Assembly (NCBI GenBank): GCA_964517135.1 | Contig: CAZFBA010000003.1 | Location: 62,001-126,000 of the forward strand | Direction: 5' to 3' | DNA from: CAZFBA01 sp964517135 | Lineage (GTDB): Bacteria > Cyanobacteriota > Vampirovibrionia > JBFMGH01 | DNA: 64,000 nt | Shown here: positions 55,643-63,936 of the stretch, piece after piece | Numbering within the stretch: position 1 is the stretch's first letter | Layout: every line of letters begins with the position of its first letter | Notes under the pieces: generated by a model | The model's database searches: none | What the model saw: the letters and a program-made list of their open reading frames with translations, nothing else | What the model was told of the DNA's origin: nothing | Program-made: the position numbers and the translations under genes

Positions 55643-56182
55643 ATGACTTACTTAATACGCCCGATGAAAGAGAAAGATATCGACCAGATAATGGGCATTG
55701 AATCTGTTTCATTTGGCACACATCACTGGTCAAAACAGTCTTTCAGAAGCGAACTGCGTAATAAGACTGGCAGTTATTATGTTTTATGTGATGGAGATGC
55801 AGAAAAAGTCATTGGATACAGTGGTTTCTGGCTAATCATGGATGAATCTCACATAACTACTATTGCTATACATCCTGATTATAGACGCAAAAATCTGGGA
55901 GAACTGCTTCTTCAGAATCTAATTGAAAAATCTATTATGAGAAAAGCTAAGTGGATTACTCTTGAAGTTCGTACAAGCAATATTGGAGCACAAAATCTCT
56001 ATTATAAATATGGCTTTTCCAGCCTGGGAGTCAGAAGAAAATATTATCAGGACAACGATGAAGACGCACTCATCATGTGGACAGAAGATATACACTCAAT
56101 GAAATTTAAAGAGCTGTTTCAACAAAATGTAGAAGAACTAAAACCAAAACTGGACAGTGAATACAAGTTTGTAAAGGGCTAA
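55643..56182 (+). CDS. rimI: GNAT acetyltransferase, RimI-like
   Basis: 179 residues. GNAT fold with acetyl-CoA motif ITTIAIHPDYRRKNLGELLL (the usual Q/R-x-x-G-x-G/A reads RRKNLGE), then ITLEVRTSNIGAQNLYYKYG and YYQDNDEDALIMW, which match RimI, the N-terminal acetylase of ribosomal protein S18 and others. A C-terminal extension of about 25 residues is extra. bioY starts 6 bases later. Confidence 0.85.
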   Translation: MTYLIRPMKEKDIDQIMGIESVSFGTHHWSKQSFRSELRNKTGSYYVLCDGDAEKVIGYSGFWLIMDESHITTIAIHPDYRRKNLGELLLQNLIEKSIMRKAKWITLEVRTSNIGAQNLYYKYGFSSLGVRRKYYQDNDEDALIMWTEDIHSMKFKELFQQNVEELKPKLDSEYKFVKG

Positions 56183-56188
56183 AAATCA

Positions 56189-56881
56189 ATGGGAAACGTA
56201 GTAAAACTTAATAAAAATATGGATCAGCATTTAAAATATACCCGATTCCTGGATAGCTTTCCGAAAGTTAATGCAGGATCTCTATTAATATCATTGCTGT
56301 GTGTCATATTGATGGTAGCAGCAACCTTTACTCTTATACCTGCCGGTTTGTATGACGCCAAAATGTTCTTTGAGCCACAAAATTATTTCTCAAACTTTAA
56401 TAATATTATTCTTACCCTGCACAGTTATCTGTATTGCCCTCAGATACCGATAGCCCTGTTTGCAGGAGCACTTTTAGGCCCCCGGCTGGGTAGTTTCACC
56501 ATGATTGTTTATGTAGCTCTGGGGTTACTGGGTGTGCCTGTTTTTGCTGGTGGCGGAGGTGTTTCATACATATTTGAGCCTGTTTTTGGCTTTATAGCTG
56601 GCTATATTCTTTCTGCTTATCTTGTTGGAAAGATTTTAAGCAATAAAATAAATAGTTTTAATATAATATTTGCTGTCCTGACAGGTGTTTTTACTATCCA
56701 TGTTACAGGCTTAACTTATCTAATAACAGATATGTACATCGCAGGAACACCTGTTGCAACAATTAAAGCATGGGTAATTGGTTTGAGCCTTGAAAACCTG
56801 CCTTATGACATAATTTTTGGACTTATATTATGTTCTCTTGCTCGCCCTGTTAGAGGCTTGCTCTGGTTTGCAATAGATTAA
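56189..56881 (+). CDS. bioY: BioY biotin transporter (ECF S-component)
   Basis: 230 residues, six hydrophobic segments. BioY signatures are IPIALFAGALLGPRLGSFTM, VALGLLGVPVFAGGGGVSYI and PVFGFIAGYILSAYLVG. It takes up biotin alone or with the ECF energising module, whose genes are not here. It has an N-terminal extension of about 30 residues before the first span. It lies 6 bases after rimI and ends 2 bases before a convergent gene. Confidence 0.92.
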   Translation: MGNVVKLNKNMDQHLKYTRFLDSFPKVNAGSLLISLLCVILMVAATFTLIPAGLYDAKMFFEPQNYFSNFNNIILTLHSYLYCPQIPIALFAGALLGPRLGSFTMIVYVALGLLGVPVFAGGGGVSYIFEPVFGFIAGYILSAYLVGKILSNKINSFNIIFAVLTGVFTIHVTGLTYLITDMYIAGTPVATIKAWVIGLSLENLPYDIIFGLILCSLARPVRGLLWFAID

Positions 56882-56883
56882 AA

Positions 56884-58131
56884 CTACTCATCCAGTAATT
56901 TATCCATTTCATCAGAAACTTCTACACTGTCATTACCTGTATCGCTTTGATCCTCTTCAAAATTAGATACTAAAGAATCTATTTCATCCTGATCTGAGGT
57001 TTCTTCATTAAGTTCAGGTTCTTCAATCTGTTCTTCTGTTTCTTCTGAGATGTTTTCTTGAGGTTCTTCTATTATATCAGTATTTGTGTCTTTGTGTTCT
57101 TCTTCATGGTGGCCCAAATCATATTCTTTAATAAGTTCTTCGTCAACAATGCCTATTGCTTCTAGAAGTTCAATGATATGCTCTTTAATTTCTTCGGTAT
57201 CATCAGCGTCAGGAGCAAGCTTAACATACTTTTTAAAGATTTCAATAGCTTCTTCAAAATTGCCCTGCTTTTCAAGTGCGTAGCCAAGGTTATTATGGGC
57301 TACAGCATAATCAGAATCAATTCTAATGGCCTTGCGATATTCTTCTGTAGCCTGGTCCAGATCGCCTTTGCAGTAAAGCGCAAGCCCAAGCTGGTTGTGT
57401 GCCCTGGCCATTGTAGGATCAATTTTCAGTGTTTCTTTACAATGTCTTACTGTTCCATCCCAGTCACCGTTTTTGGCCATTGTGATGGCAAGTTCATAGT
57501 GTACTTCAGCTATGTCAGGGTTTACCTCAATGGATTTTTGATAGGCAACAATTGCTTCATCCAGTTCAAAGTTTGAATCAAGTGCTTTTCCCAGAGAGAA
57601 AAATAAGTCTGCGTTGTCAGTTAAATATTGTGTGGCTGCTTTATATTCAACTATAGCTTTATCTATGTCATCCAGTGATTCATAAGCTAGTCCTAGTGCA
57701 TAATAAGAGTCACCATCTTCAGGAAAGAGCTCTACTGCTCGTTGAAAATATGAAATGGCAACATCAATATTATTTTGATCCATTTTTATTTTGCCCAGGT
57801 TATAGTAGATTTCATTGTCTCCCGGGTCTAGGTGCATTGCTTTTTCAAAGTGATGTTCTGCCATATCATAATCATTGAGTTCAAGATGCACTAGTCCCAT
57901 ATTATAGTGAATGGATGGAACATCTTCTTCAAGTTCCATAGCCAGTTTCAGATTTTCTTTAGCCTCTTCAAACTTGCCTTCAATCATATTATCGATAGCA
58001 AGGTTATAAAATTGTTGATAGCTAGCACCTGTTGCTGCAACATTACGTATATAAATCAATATATACAGTACAATTATTAATACTGCTGCAAGGCTATAGC
58101 TTATCAGTGTTATCTTTATAGGGTCATCCAA
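56884..58131 (-). CDS. Membrane-anchored TPR protein with acidic tail
   Basis: 415 residues. A single N-terminal span (about 8-27, ITLISYSLAAVLIIVLYILI) anchors about eight TPR units (about 35-310; VPSIHYNMGLVHLELNDYDM, NEIYYNLGKIKMDQNNIDVA). The last about 95 residues are strongly acidic (Glu/Asp-rich) and likely disordered. The start is TTG with GGAG nine bases upstream. A cytoplasmic or periplasmic scaffold; topology is uncertain. Confidence 0.82.
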   Translation of the reverse strand: MDDPIKITLISYSLAAVLIIVLYILIYIRNVAATGASYQQFYNLAIDNMIEGKFEEAKENLKLAMELEEDVPSIHYNMGLVHLELNDYDMAEHHFEKAMHLDPGDNEIYYNLGKIKMDQNNIDVAISYFQRAVELFPEDGDSYYALGLAYESLDDIDKAIVEYKAATQYLTDNADLFFSLGKALDSNFELDEAIVAYQKSIEVNPDIAEVHYELAITMAKNGDWDGTVRHCKETLKIDPTMARAHNQLGLALYCKGDLDQATEEYRKAIRIDSDYAVAHNNLGYALEKQGNFEEAIEIFKKYVKLAPDADDTEEIKEHIIELLEAIGIVDEELIKEYDLGHHEEEHKDTNTDIIEEPQENISEETEEQIEEPELNEETSDQDEIDSLVSNFEEDQSDTGNDSVEVSDEMDKLLDE

Positions 58132-58250
58132 AAATTGTTTCTCCGATAATAATTATTCATTATTAAGTTTAAACGTTTGTAAGTAAATGTTTCAATACGT
58201 TTATTGGTCTATTTTAAAAGAATTATTTTTGAAAAATGATTTTGATCAGT

Positions 58251-58312
58251 GCATAACCAGAATGATAGATTTTTTTAATTTCAAGTTATAAAGTGATCTT
58301 TGCATCCCGATT
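58251..58312. repeat. Possible family A remnant
   Basis: CATAACCAGAATGATAGATT and AAGTTATAAAGTGATCTTT correspond to the outer flanks of the family A copy at 27320-27550 with the interior missing. Weak similarity by eye only. Confidence 0.35.
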
Positions 58313-58387
58313 CAATAAAAATTCAGCCATCAAGTAAGCTAAAGACAGCAGAAAACTGTTTGTTCTTTAATAAGAAAACTATACAGA

Positions 58388-58834
58388 TTAGTTAATAACA
58401 TTTGCATAAGAAGCACTAACTTTTCTCAGTCTCAGGCTGAGTGTATGTGCGATCTTTCTTATAATATGAACGGCAAGGGCTGGCTCTTCATCCATAAATA
58501 CTTCAAAGTTTTCTCGGGTTAATTCGGCTGTTACCAGTTCAGTCTGGGCTATTACTGATGCTGAACGTCTCCCTCTGTCAATCAGAGCCATTTCACCAAA
58601 TATTTGCGGTGCACACAGCACTGTTAGAAGTTCCTGTTTGCCACGAATATTCTTCTTCAGAATCTGTACTTCACCCTCAAGGATAAAATACATTCCTGTT
58701 TGTTCATCACCTTCATTGAATACTAATTGATCAGCCTTAAAAGACTTCTGTTCAAGGATATTAGCTAACTTGTCTAAATCCTCTCCCATCACATCGTAAA
58801 AAAAAGGTATTTTTGCAACATCTGAGGCAAGCAT
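58388..58834 (-). CDS. Cyclic-nucleotide-binding domain protein without DNA-binding domain
   Basis: 148 residues forming only the CRP-type sensor barrel: FNEGDEQTGMYFILEGEVQI, the phosphate-binding cassette IFGEMALIDRGRRSASVIA and the final helix HIIRKIAHTLSLRLRKV. No winged helix follows, so it is not a transcription factor itself. It may sense cAMP or cGMP and act through a partner protein. Confidence 0.88.
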   Translation of the reverse strand: MLASDVAKIPFFYDVMGEDLDKLANILEQKSFKADQLVFNEGDEQTGMYFILEGEVQILKKNIRGKQELLTVLCAPQIFGEMALIDRGRRSASVIAQTELVTAELTRENFEVFMDEEPALAVHIIRKIAHTLSLRLRKVSASYANVIN

Positions 58835-59139
58835 TTTTTACGCTCAAACCTATCATTAATGAATTGACTGTATGCTATATATAATATCAAAATAACTTTA
58901 TTAAAAGCAATTTTATAATCAAAATGACACATATTTTTCTTATCTATTTTGTGTTTTTAATCAAGAATAAATTTGTTGAAGGCCAGAAATCAGCTATATT
59001 AAGAAAAAACCTTAATGATATTTTCGAATAAAAGAAAAAAAAATTATTTTAAATGTTAATAAAATAAGTTTATAAATACAAAATGTTTTTATGAATTCAA
59101 TGCTAAAATAAAGATAAACTTGAAAAACGGAGATATAAT
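58835..59139. other. Divergent intergenic region
   Basis: 305 very A/T-rich bases between the cyclic-nucleotide-domain gene and the 59140 gene. It must hold both promoters; no repeat or hairpin stands out. Confidence 0.35.
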
Positions 59140-59499
59140 ATGGTTTTTGACTTTGAAGACAATTTAATCGGTGAGGTATTTTCTGAAATAAATGTATTTT
59201 TAGATCGAAACACTATAGAAGACATTGATATTTCAATGAGTGAAAACGATTTTAATTATGTAAGCCTTAAATTGCCTATTGGGGTTGAGTTTGACCCTGA
59301 CAATTTTTTAGAAGCTATTGAAAATAAGTTTCAGCACAAATATTTTATTATTACAACCTTTATTCATTATCTTGAATCACCTGAATTGAAAAAGTATTTT
59401 ATTCCATATGCAAGACTGAACGAATTTTTCTATTATATTAATGACCCTGAAATAGATGAAAAGATTATCTCGATAAGTCAACTAGAGGAAAACCAATGA
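59140..59499 (+). CDS. Hypothetical acidic protein coupled to the AhbC-like gene
   Basis: 119 residues, acidic and rich in Phe and Tyr (HKYFIITTFIHYLESPELKK, EFFYYINDPEIDEKI). No motif or family is recognised. CGGAG precedes the ATG by about 8 bases. The last four bases overlap the next gene as ATGA, so the two proteins are probably made together; it might assist the radical SAM enzyme, but the sequence does not show how. Confidence 0.7.
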   Translation: MVFDFEDNLIGEVFSEINVFLDRNTIEDIDISMSENDFNYVSLKLPIGVEFDPDNFLEAIENKFQHKYFIITTFIHYLESPELKKYFIPYARLNEFFYYINDPEIDEKIISISQLEENQ

Positions 59500-60680
59500 T
59501 AGACATAACTAAACTTTATTGTGAAGCTGCAACACTGGCTGATGGTCTGAGATATGGAGAAGATCTTCTTAAAACCAGCAACAGCTATCTGGCCCGAAAA
59601 AGTGCAGCAGAAAGAAAACCAGTAGTAGTATGGAATATAACCAGACGGTGTAATCTCAAATGCCTGCATTGCTACAGTAATTCAGAAAACAAAATTTATC
59701 CTGGTGAACTTTCTAAAGAGGATATCTATAAAACCCTTGATAACCTGGCAGATTTCAATATTCCGGCACTTCTTCTCTCAGGCGGTGAACCTCTTATGAG
59801 AAAAGATTTTTTCGATATTGCCCGGTATGCAAATGAAAAAAACATAAGAATTGTTCTATCAACTAATGGTACGTTAATTACAAAAGATATAGCCAGAAAA
59901 ATCAAAAAGAACAACTTCTCTTATGTTGGTATAAGCCTTGACGGGGTTGGCCTTATTAACGATAAATTCAGAGGTCAGGAAGGTTCTTTTGAGCTGACAA
60001 TGAAGGCTTTTAAAAATCTTAAAGAACTTGATCAACGTGTTGGGCTTAGAATGACTTTAACCCGTCATAATATTTCTGATCTTGAAAATATATTTGACTT
60101 TATTGAAAAAGAAGAAATTGATAGAGCCTGCTTTTATCATCTTGCTTATGCAGGAAGAGGAGATCAAAGCTTTGATATCAGTCATGAAGACAGTAGAAAA
60201 GCCCTTGATATAATACTTAAAAGAACAAAGGATTTTTATGATCGTGGTCTAAATATAAATATACTGACAGTAGATAATCACGTAGATGGTGTATATACTT
60301 ATCTGAAACTGCTTGAAGAAGATCCTGAAAAAGCTGAACGCACATACGAAAAGCTTCTCTGGAATGGTGGCGGTAACTTCAGCAGTGGGGTTGGTATAGG
60401 TGCTATAGATGCTGAAGGCAATGTTCACCCTGACCAGTTCTGGAGGCATTATTCACCTGGTAATGTTAAAGATAGGCCCTTCAGCACTATCTGGCAAGAT
60501 ACTTCTGACCCCATTATGGCCGGGCTTAAAGATAGGCAAAAGCTCTTAAAAGGTAAATGCTCACGCTGTAAATGGTTAAATATCTGCGGAGGATCTCTCA
60601 GAGTGCGTGCAGACAGATACTTTAATGACCCGTGGATGGAAGACCCTGCATGTTATCTTACTAAAGAAGAAATCAATTAA
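59496..60680 (+). CDS. ahbC: NirJ/AhbC-like radical SAM enzyme (putative 12,18-didecarboxysiroheme deacetylase)
   Basis: 394 residues. Radical SAM cluster C52-x3-C56-x2-C59 (RRCNLKCLHCYSN), SAM motif LLLSGGEPLMR, and family-specific stretches: ITKLYCEAATLADGLRYGE, PVVVWNITR, FYHLAYAGRGDQSF, GIGAIDAEGNVHPDQFW. The C-terminal auxiliary-cluster cysteines are in KGKCSRCKWLNICGG and DPACYL. This pattern matches AhbC/NirJ, which act on siroheme-derived tetrapyrroles in alternative haem or haem d1 synthesis. AhbC is favoured but AhbD or NirJ-like alternatives cannot be excluded; no ahbA, ahbB or ahbD is adjacent. Confidence 0.75.
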   Translation: MIDITKLYCEAATLADGLRYGEDLLKTSNSYLARKSAAERKPVVVWNITRRCNLKCLHCYSNSENKIYPGELSKEDIYKTLDNLADFNIPALLLSGGEPLMRKDFFDIARYANEKNIRIVLSTNGTLITKDIARKIKKNNFSYVGISLDGVGLINDKFRGQEGSFELTMKAFKNLKELDQRVGLRMTLTRHNISDLENIFDFIEKEEIDRACFYHLAYAGRGDQSFDISHEDSRKALDIILKRTKDFYDRGLNINILTVDNHVDGVYTYLKLLEEDPEKAERTYEKLLWNGGGNFSSGVGIGAIDAEGNVHPDQFWRHYSPGNVKDRPFSTIWQDTSDPIMAGLKDRQKLLKGKCSRCKWLNICGGSLRVRADRYFNDPWMEDPACYLTKEEIN

Positions 60681-60748
60681 ACTTAACCTGACTCTGGATA
60701 CCTGTTTAAACCGAATTATTCATCAATTTACAGTCTATTTATTCTAGA

Positions 60749-60785
60749 GGGTTTAAAAGTGCTGCGACGCAGCACTTTTAAACCC
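60749..60785 (+). terminator. Perfect 18-bp hairpin after the AhbC-like gene
   Basis: GGGTTTAAAAGTGCTGCG, one base, then its exact complement. It starts 69 bases after the stop and may terminate the operon. Its size and GGG...CCC ends resemble the central hairpin of family B repeats, with a different inner sequence. Confidence 0.55.
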
Positions 60786-60937
60786 GACCCCCTAACTTCT
60801 GTTCCCTGCAATGTTTTAACACTGTGTTAAAAAGATGTATTCGCTAAACGTTAATTTCTATAACTGTTTCAGGTTAATTTATTAATAGTTTATGAATTAA
60901 ATGGGTTAAAATAGAATTAAACAATTCTAAAAATAGT

Positions 60938-61077
60938 CCTGGAATCTCTGATTAATTACAGAATTACTGATTCCAGCAAAAACAGGGAGGGGTTTAAAAA
61001 AACCGCACAGCGGTTTTTTTAAACCCCGACACTAATTTCTTGAATCTGAGAACTTTTTAGTTATTCAGAGATCTCTC
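60938..61077 (-). repeat. Family B dispersed repeat, full copy with central hairpin (inverted orientation)
   Basis: Read on the minus strand: GAGATCTCTGAATAACTA, CTCAGATTCAAGAAATTAGT, the 18-bp hairpin GGGGTTTAAAAAAACCGC with loop TGT (60990-61028), then CCCTGTTTTTGCTGGAATCA and TAATTAATCAGAGATTCC. It is the closest match to 32973-33109. Confidence 0.85.
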
Positions 61078-61430
61078 CTGTAACTTACGGAGCTTGAATT
61101 ATTACTATGTATGTAGTAAATACTCAAGAAAATAAAATTGTTACAAAATTCACGATTAGACTTTTTTAATTTATTTTCAAGCCTAATGAATGTAGTATGT
61201 TTAGTTACTTCTTGTATTTCAGGCATAAAAAGATATTAAATCTTAATATTTAAGATAGTTTTGGGTATATAAAAGTTTGGTAAGCCTTAATGGGTAATAT
61301 TAGTGTATTTAAGACGTTAAGTTTTACTCAACAATTCTATAAGCTTAACTTTGCGCCATTCGTATGCTATAATGATAAGTAGTAAAGCCAAAAGGAAAAA
61401 TTTAAATTCAATAAGGGTGATTGTAACTGT

Positions 61431-61553
61431 ATGGATTTAATTTTGACTTTACTTAATGTATACAATGACACTAAGGAGGTGCAGGCCAGATTAAAAAAAA
61501 GACTGAAGAAGCCTAAATTTAACAAGCAAAAGCTTTTAACTCAGTTTTATTAA
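61431..61553 (+). CDS. Possible 40-residue basic peptide
   Basis: ATG to TAA, 40 codons: a hydrophobic start (MDLILTLLNVY) and a strongly basic second half (RLKKRLKKPKFNKQKLL). AAGGGTG lies about 12 bases upstream of the ATG. It is in a 1070-base region otherwise without genes. It could be chance; no family is known to me. Confidence 0.3.
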   Translation: MDLILTLLNVYNDTKEVQARLKKRLKKPKFNKQKLLTQFY

Positions 61554-61750
61554 CTATTTTAGTAATTTGAATTGGCAAATAGATTATACAACAAGAACAG
61601 GGGGTGATTTTCAAGGAGTATTTGAGCTAATTAAACAGTTCTCTGTTTAAAATATTTTTGTTTAGCCATAGATTATTTCTTGGCCTATCAATTAAAACAG
61701 TAATAATGCTGATTTGAATATAAATGGCACCAACATAAAAGGCTAAGAAA

Positions 61751-62029
61751 ATGATAGTTGAATTCAGATTAGATGAAACAAGGGTACAACCAGCCTATCT
61801 CAAAACACTTTATGATCTTATTGAAGAGGTCAATTGCAGATGTAATACATATTTAGAAGAAACTTACAAGAAAGACCGTCGAAAATACTGTAAAACCAGA
61901 GTTGTAGAAGTTTGTGGATCTCCGACGATGGTTAGCTGGCTTATCTTAAGAATGCAAAGATATTCTCATTATGTGAATAACCTTGATGCCGGACGATCTG
62001 TTCTTGATACCTGTACATCTGAAGAATAG
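61751..62029 (+). CDS. Small hypothetical protein with several cysteines
   Basis: 92 residues, helical, with five cysteines spread along it (VNCRCNTYL, KYCKTRVVEVCG, DTCTSEE). No known family. The ATG is preceded by AAAAGGCTAAGAAA, a weak ribosome site. It stands alone and converges with the STAS gene. Confidence 0.55.
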   Translation: MIVEFRLDETRVQPAYLKTLYDLIEEVNCRCNTYLEETYKKDRRKYCKTRVVEVCGSPTMVSWLILRMQRYSHYVNNLDAGRSVLDTCTSEE

Positions 62030-62103
62030 GCGATACCTGCGTTAATAGATTAATATAATTAGCCAGAGTTATTTAAATAACTTGAATAGAGTTACTATAC
62101 GCT

Positions 62104-62131
62104 AAAAAAAAAGGCCAGCAATAAGCTGGTC
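62104..62131 (-). terminator. Intrinsic terminator of the STAS gene
   Basis: On the minus strand: hairpin GACCAGC-TTATT-GCTGGCC followed by nine T, 72 bases after the STAS stop codon. A second hairpin CCCCTG-AAAAT-CAGGGG lies at about 62157-62172. Confidence 0.85.
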
Positions 62132-62202
62132 TTTAGTTTGCATTTTCACTTACCCCTGAAAATCAGGGGGTTCTAATGTGGACTCATAGTTGTGGCATTT
62201 AA

Positions 62203-62577
62203 TTAGTTGTTTATAGCAACAAATTTTTTGCTTATATCATATTCAGGCTCTTTCATGGCATCCTGTTCGTCTGAACATATTTCTATAAGCCTGTTAAGCC
62301 GTGTTTGATATAAGAGTTCTGCTACCTGTGGCTGAAGATTAAAGACTTTGACGCTTGAACCGTTAAAAAGACAGATTTTTTGAATGGATAAAAGTGCTCC
62401 TAGCCCCAGGCTGTTAATTTTGTTAATCTTTTCGCAGTTAATAAGTATGTTTTCAACGCTTTTTTCTACAAGTATACTGACGAGTTCTTTTATACTATTA
62501 CCAAGAGACCCGCCGAGAATATCTTCTGGTAAGTCTATAATTGAATAATTGCCGACCTGTCTAATTTTTATTTCCAT
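62203..62577 (-). CDS. STAS-domain anti-sigma factor antagonist-like protein
   Basis: 124 residues. The STAS fold is visible: YSIIDLPEDILGGSLGNSIK, strand ENILINCEKI and the signature KINSLGLGALLSI, where Ser follows Asn in place of the usual Asp-Ser; that Ser is the site phosphorylated in SpoIIAA-type proteins. A partner anti-sigma kinase is not in the window. A tail of about 25 residues is extra. Confidence 0.85.
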   Translation of the reverse strand: MEIKIRQVGNYSIIDLPEDILGGSLGNSIKELVSILVEKSVENILINCEKINKINSLGLGALLSIQKICLFNGSSVKVFNLQPQVAELLYQTRLNRLIEICSDEQDAMKEPEYDISKKFVAINN

Positions 62578-63032
62578 AAGCGTAAAAATTTTCCTTCCTG
62601 CAAATTCTCCTGAACCCGGTGAATTTTTAGTTTTTCTTTTCTGAATTTATCATAGCAACTCGATCAAAAAATGGCCAAAATGTTAATTTGAAAGATAAAC
62701 AAAAAAAGAATTGAAATATGATCAACTAAAGCATTATTTCTTAATTTCAGGTGTATTCTTAAATTATGTTCATTAAGTTTCGCTACAAACTATACGCATA
62801 GCTGTAATCTAGTATTTAAGCTGTTATTCGTTCTTGTTATAGAATCTTATATAAGATTAAGATTTCTTAAAACCCTGTTACAATTAAAGAAACATAATTG
62901 TAACATTCGGGGCTATATAATAGTGGTTGTTTTCTGTTTTTAATCGGGTTTCAGGCTTTTATATTAAGCGTTTTTTCGTTTTAAGAAACAAATTTAAATT
63001 CAAATTTGAACTGCTGAAATAAAAAAGAGTGA
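62578..63032. other. Intergenic region upstream of the STAS gene with two palindromes
   Basis: 455 bases without a gene. AATCTTATATAAGATT (62843-62858) is a perfect 16-base palindrome; TGTTACAATTA (62876-62886) and TAATTGTAACA (62895-62905) form an 11-bp inverted repeat with an 8-base spacer. Both are about 270-330 bases upstream of the STAS start. Confidence 0.5.
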
Positions 63033-63494
63033 TTACTGGCCTGCAGCAATTTTCATAGCTTCTTGATAGCAGGCATCATCAATTTTTTCTTCGTCTTTAA
63101 GAATTGTAATGCCCAGTTCAAGCCCTGTGGTAGCTTCTTCATTGAGTATTCTTATAAATTCTTCACGGTCAAATTCTGCCTCCAGGCAAATTATAGTTGT
63201 TTCAATTAGTGATTCAAGTATTATTTCAGTAACAAAATGGTAATAATCTTCCGGCACAGGAGTTTTAAACATTCTGAGCAGCTCTTTAGTGCACCATTTG
63301 ATTGTCATTTTGATTATTTTTTCCCTGGTATTTGCGGGCTGTATGATAAGGTCTTCCATATCAAGTTTTTTGTTTATACCGGTAGTTAAAAGATTATATA
63401 ATTGTTGTTTTTTGTCTGCATCAATTTTAGGAGGCAGAGACGAAATTTCTGATTTGATGATGTTTTCTGCAAGACTGATTAAATCATTATTCAC
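63033..63494 (-). CDS. Hypothetical helical protein
   Basis: 153 residues, all predicted helix, acidic (ICLEAEFDREEFIRILNEEA, ITILKDEEKIDDACYQEAMK). No signal or membrane segment. The start is GTG with GAGGTG seven bases upstream. No family is recognised. It is upstream of the STAS gene on the same strand but 455 bases away. Confidence 0.65.
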   Translation of the reverse strand: MNNDLISLAENIIKSEISSLPPKIDADKKQQLYNLLTTGINKKLDMEDLIIQPANTREKIIKMTIKWCTKELLRMFKTPVPEDYYHFVTEIILESLIETTIICLEAEFDREEFIRILNEEATTGLELGITILKDEEKIDDACYQEAMKIAAGQ

Positions 63495-63603
63495 AATAGC
63501 ACCTCTATCTAATCAATACTTTAATACAGGATACTTCACGAAAAATGAATACTCAAGAGCAATATTGTCTCTTTTTCCAAAAATATTGTTTAAGACAGTT
63601 TAG

Positions 63604-63687
63604 GGGTTTCTGAATAACTTTAAAGTTCTCAGATTCAAGAAATTAGTGTCGCTTGAATCAGTAATTTCTAATTAATCAGAGGTTCCT
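63604..63687 (+). repeat. Family B repeat lacking the central hairpin
   Basis: GGTTTCTGAATAACTTTAAA, TTCTCAGATTCAAGAAATTA, GTGTC joined directly to GCTTGAATCAGTAATTTC and TAATTAATCAGAGGTTCC. About 50 bases of hairpin and flank present in 32973-33109 are cleanly absent. Confidence 0.85.
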
Positions 63688-63766
63688 TTTATAAATATAC
63701 TGATCCTTAAAGTAATTACTGAATTCTATCAGCATATATTAATTATCTACGTGGAATGGTATACCT

Positions 63767-63790
63767 AAAAAAAAGCCCGCCTGAGCGGGC
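63767..63790 (-). terminator. Intrinsic terminator for a minus-strand gene entering from the right
   Basis: On the minus strand GCCCGC-TCAG-GCGGGC followed by eight T. It would end transcription coming from beyond position 64000. Confidence 0.8.
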
Positions 63791-63936
63791 AATCATTAAA
63801 CGGTAAGTGAACTTCTAGGTAGGTAAGCTTTAAATAAACAAGAGAGAGGAATCAGGTAGATCGGGGTAAAGTAGAGTGCTACTGTATGTTGGGGAATAGA
63901 AAAAATAAAAACAGGGTATATATGTGACTCATAATT

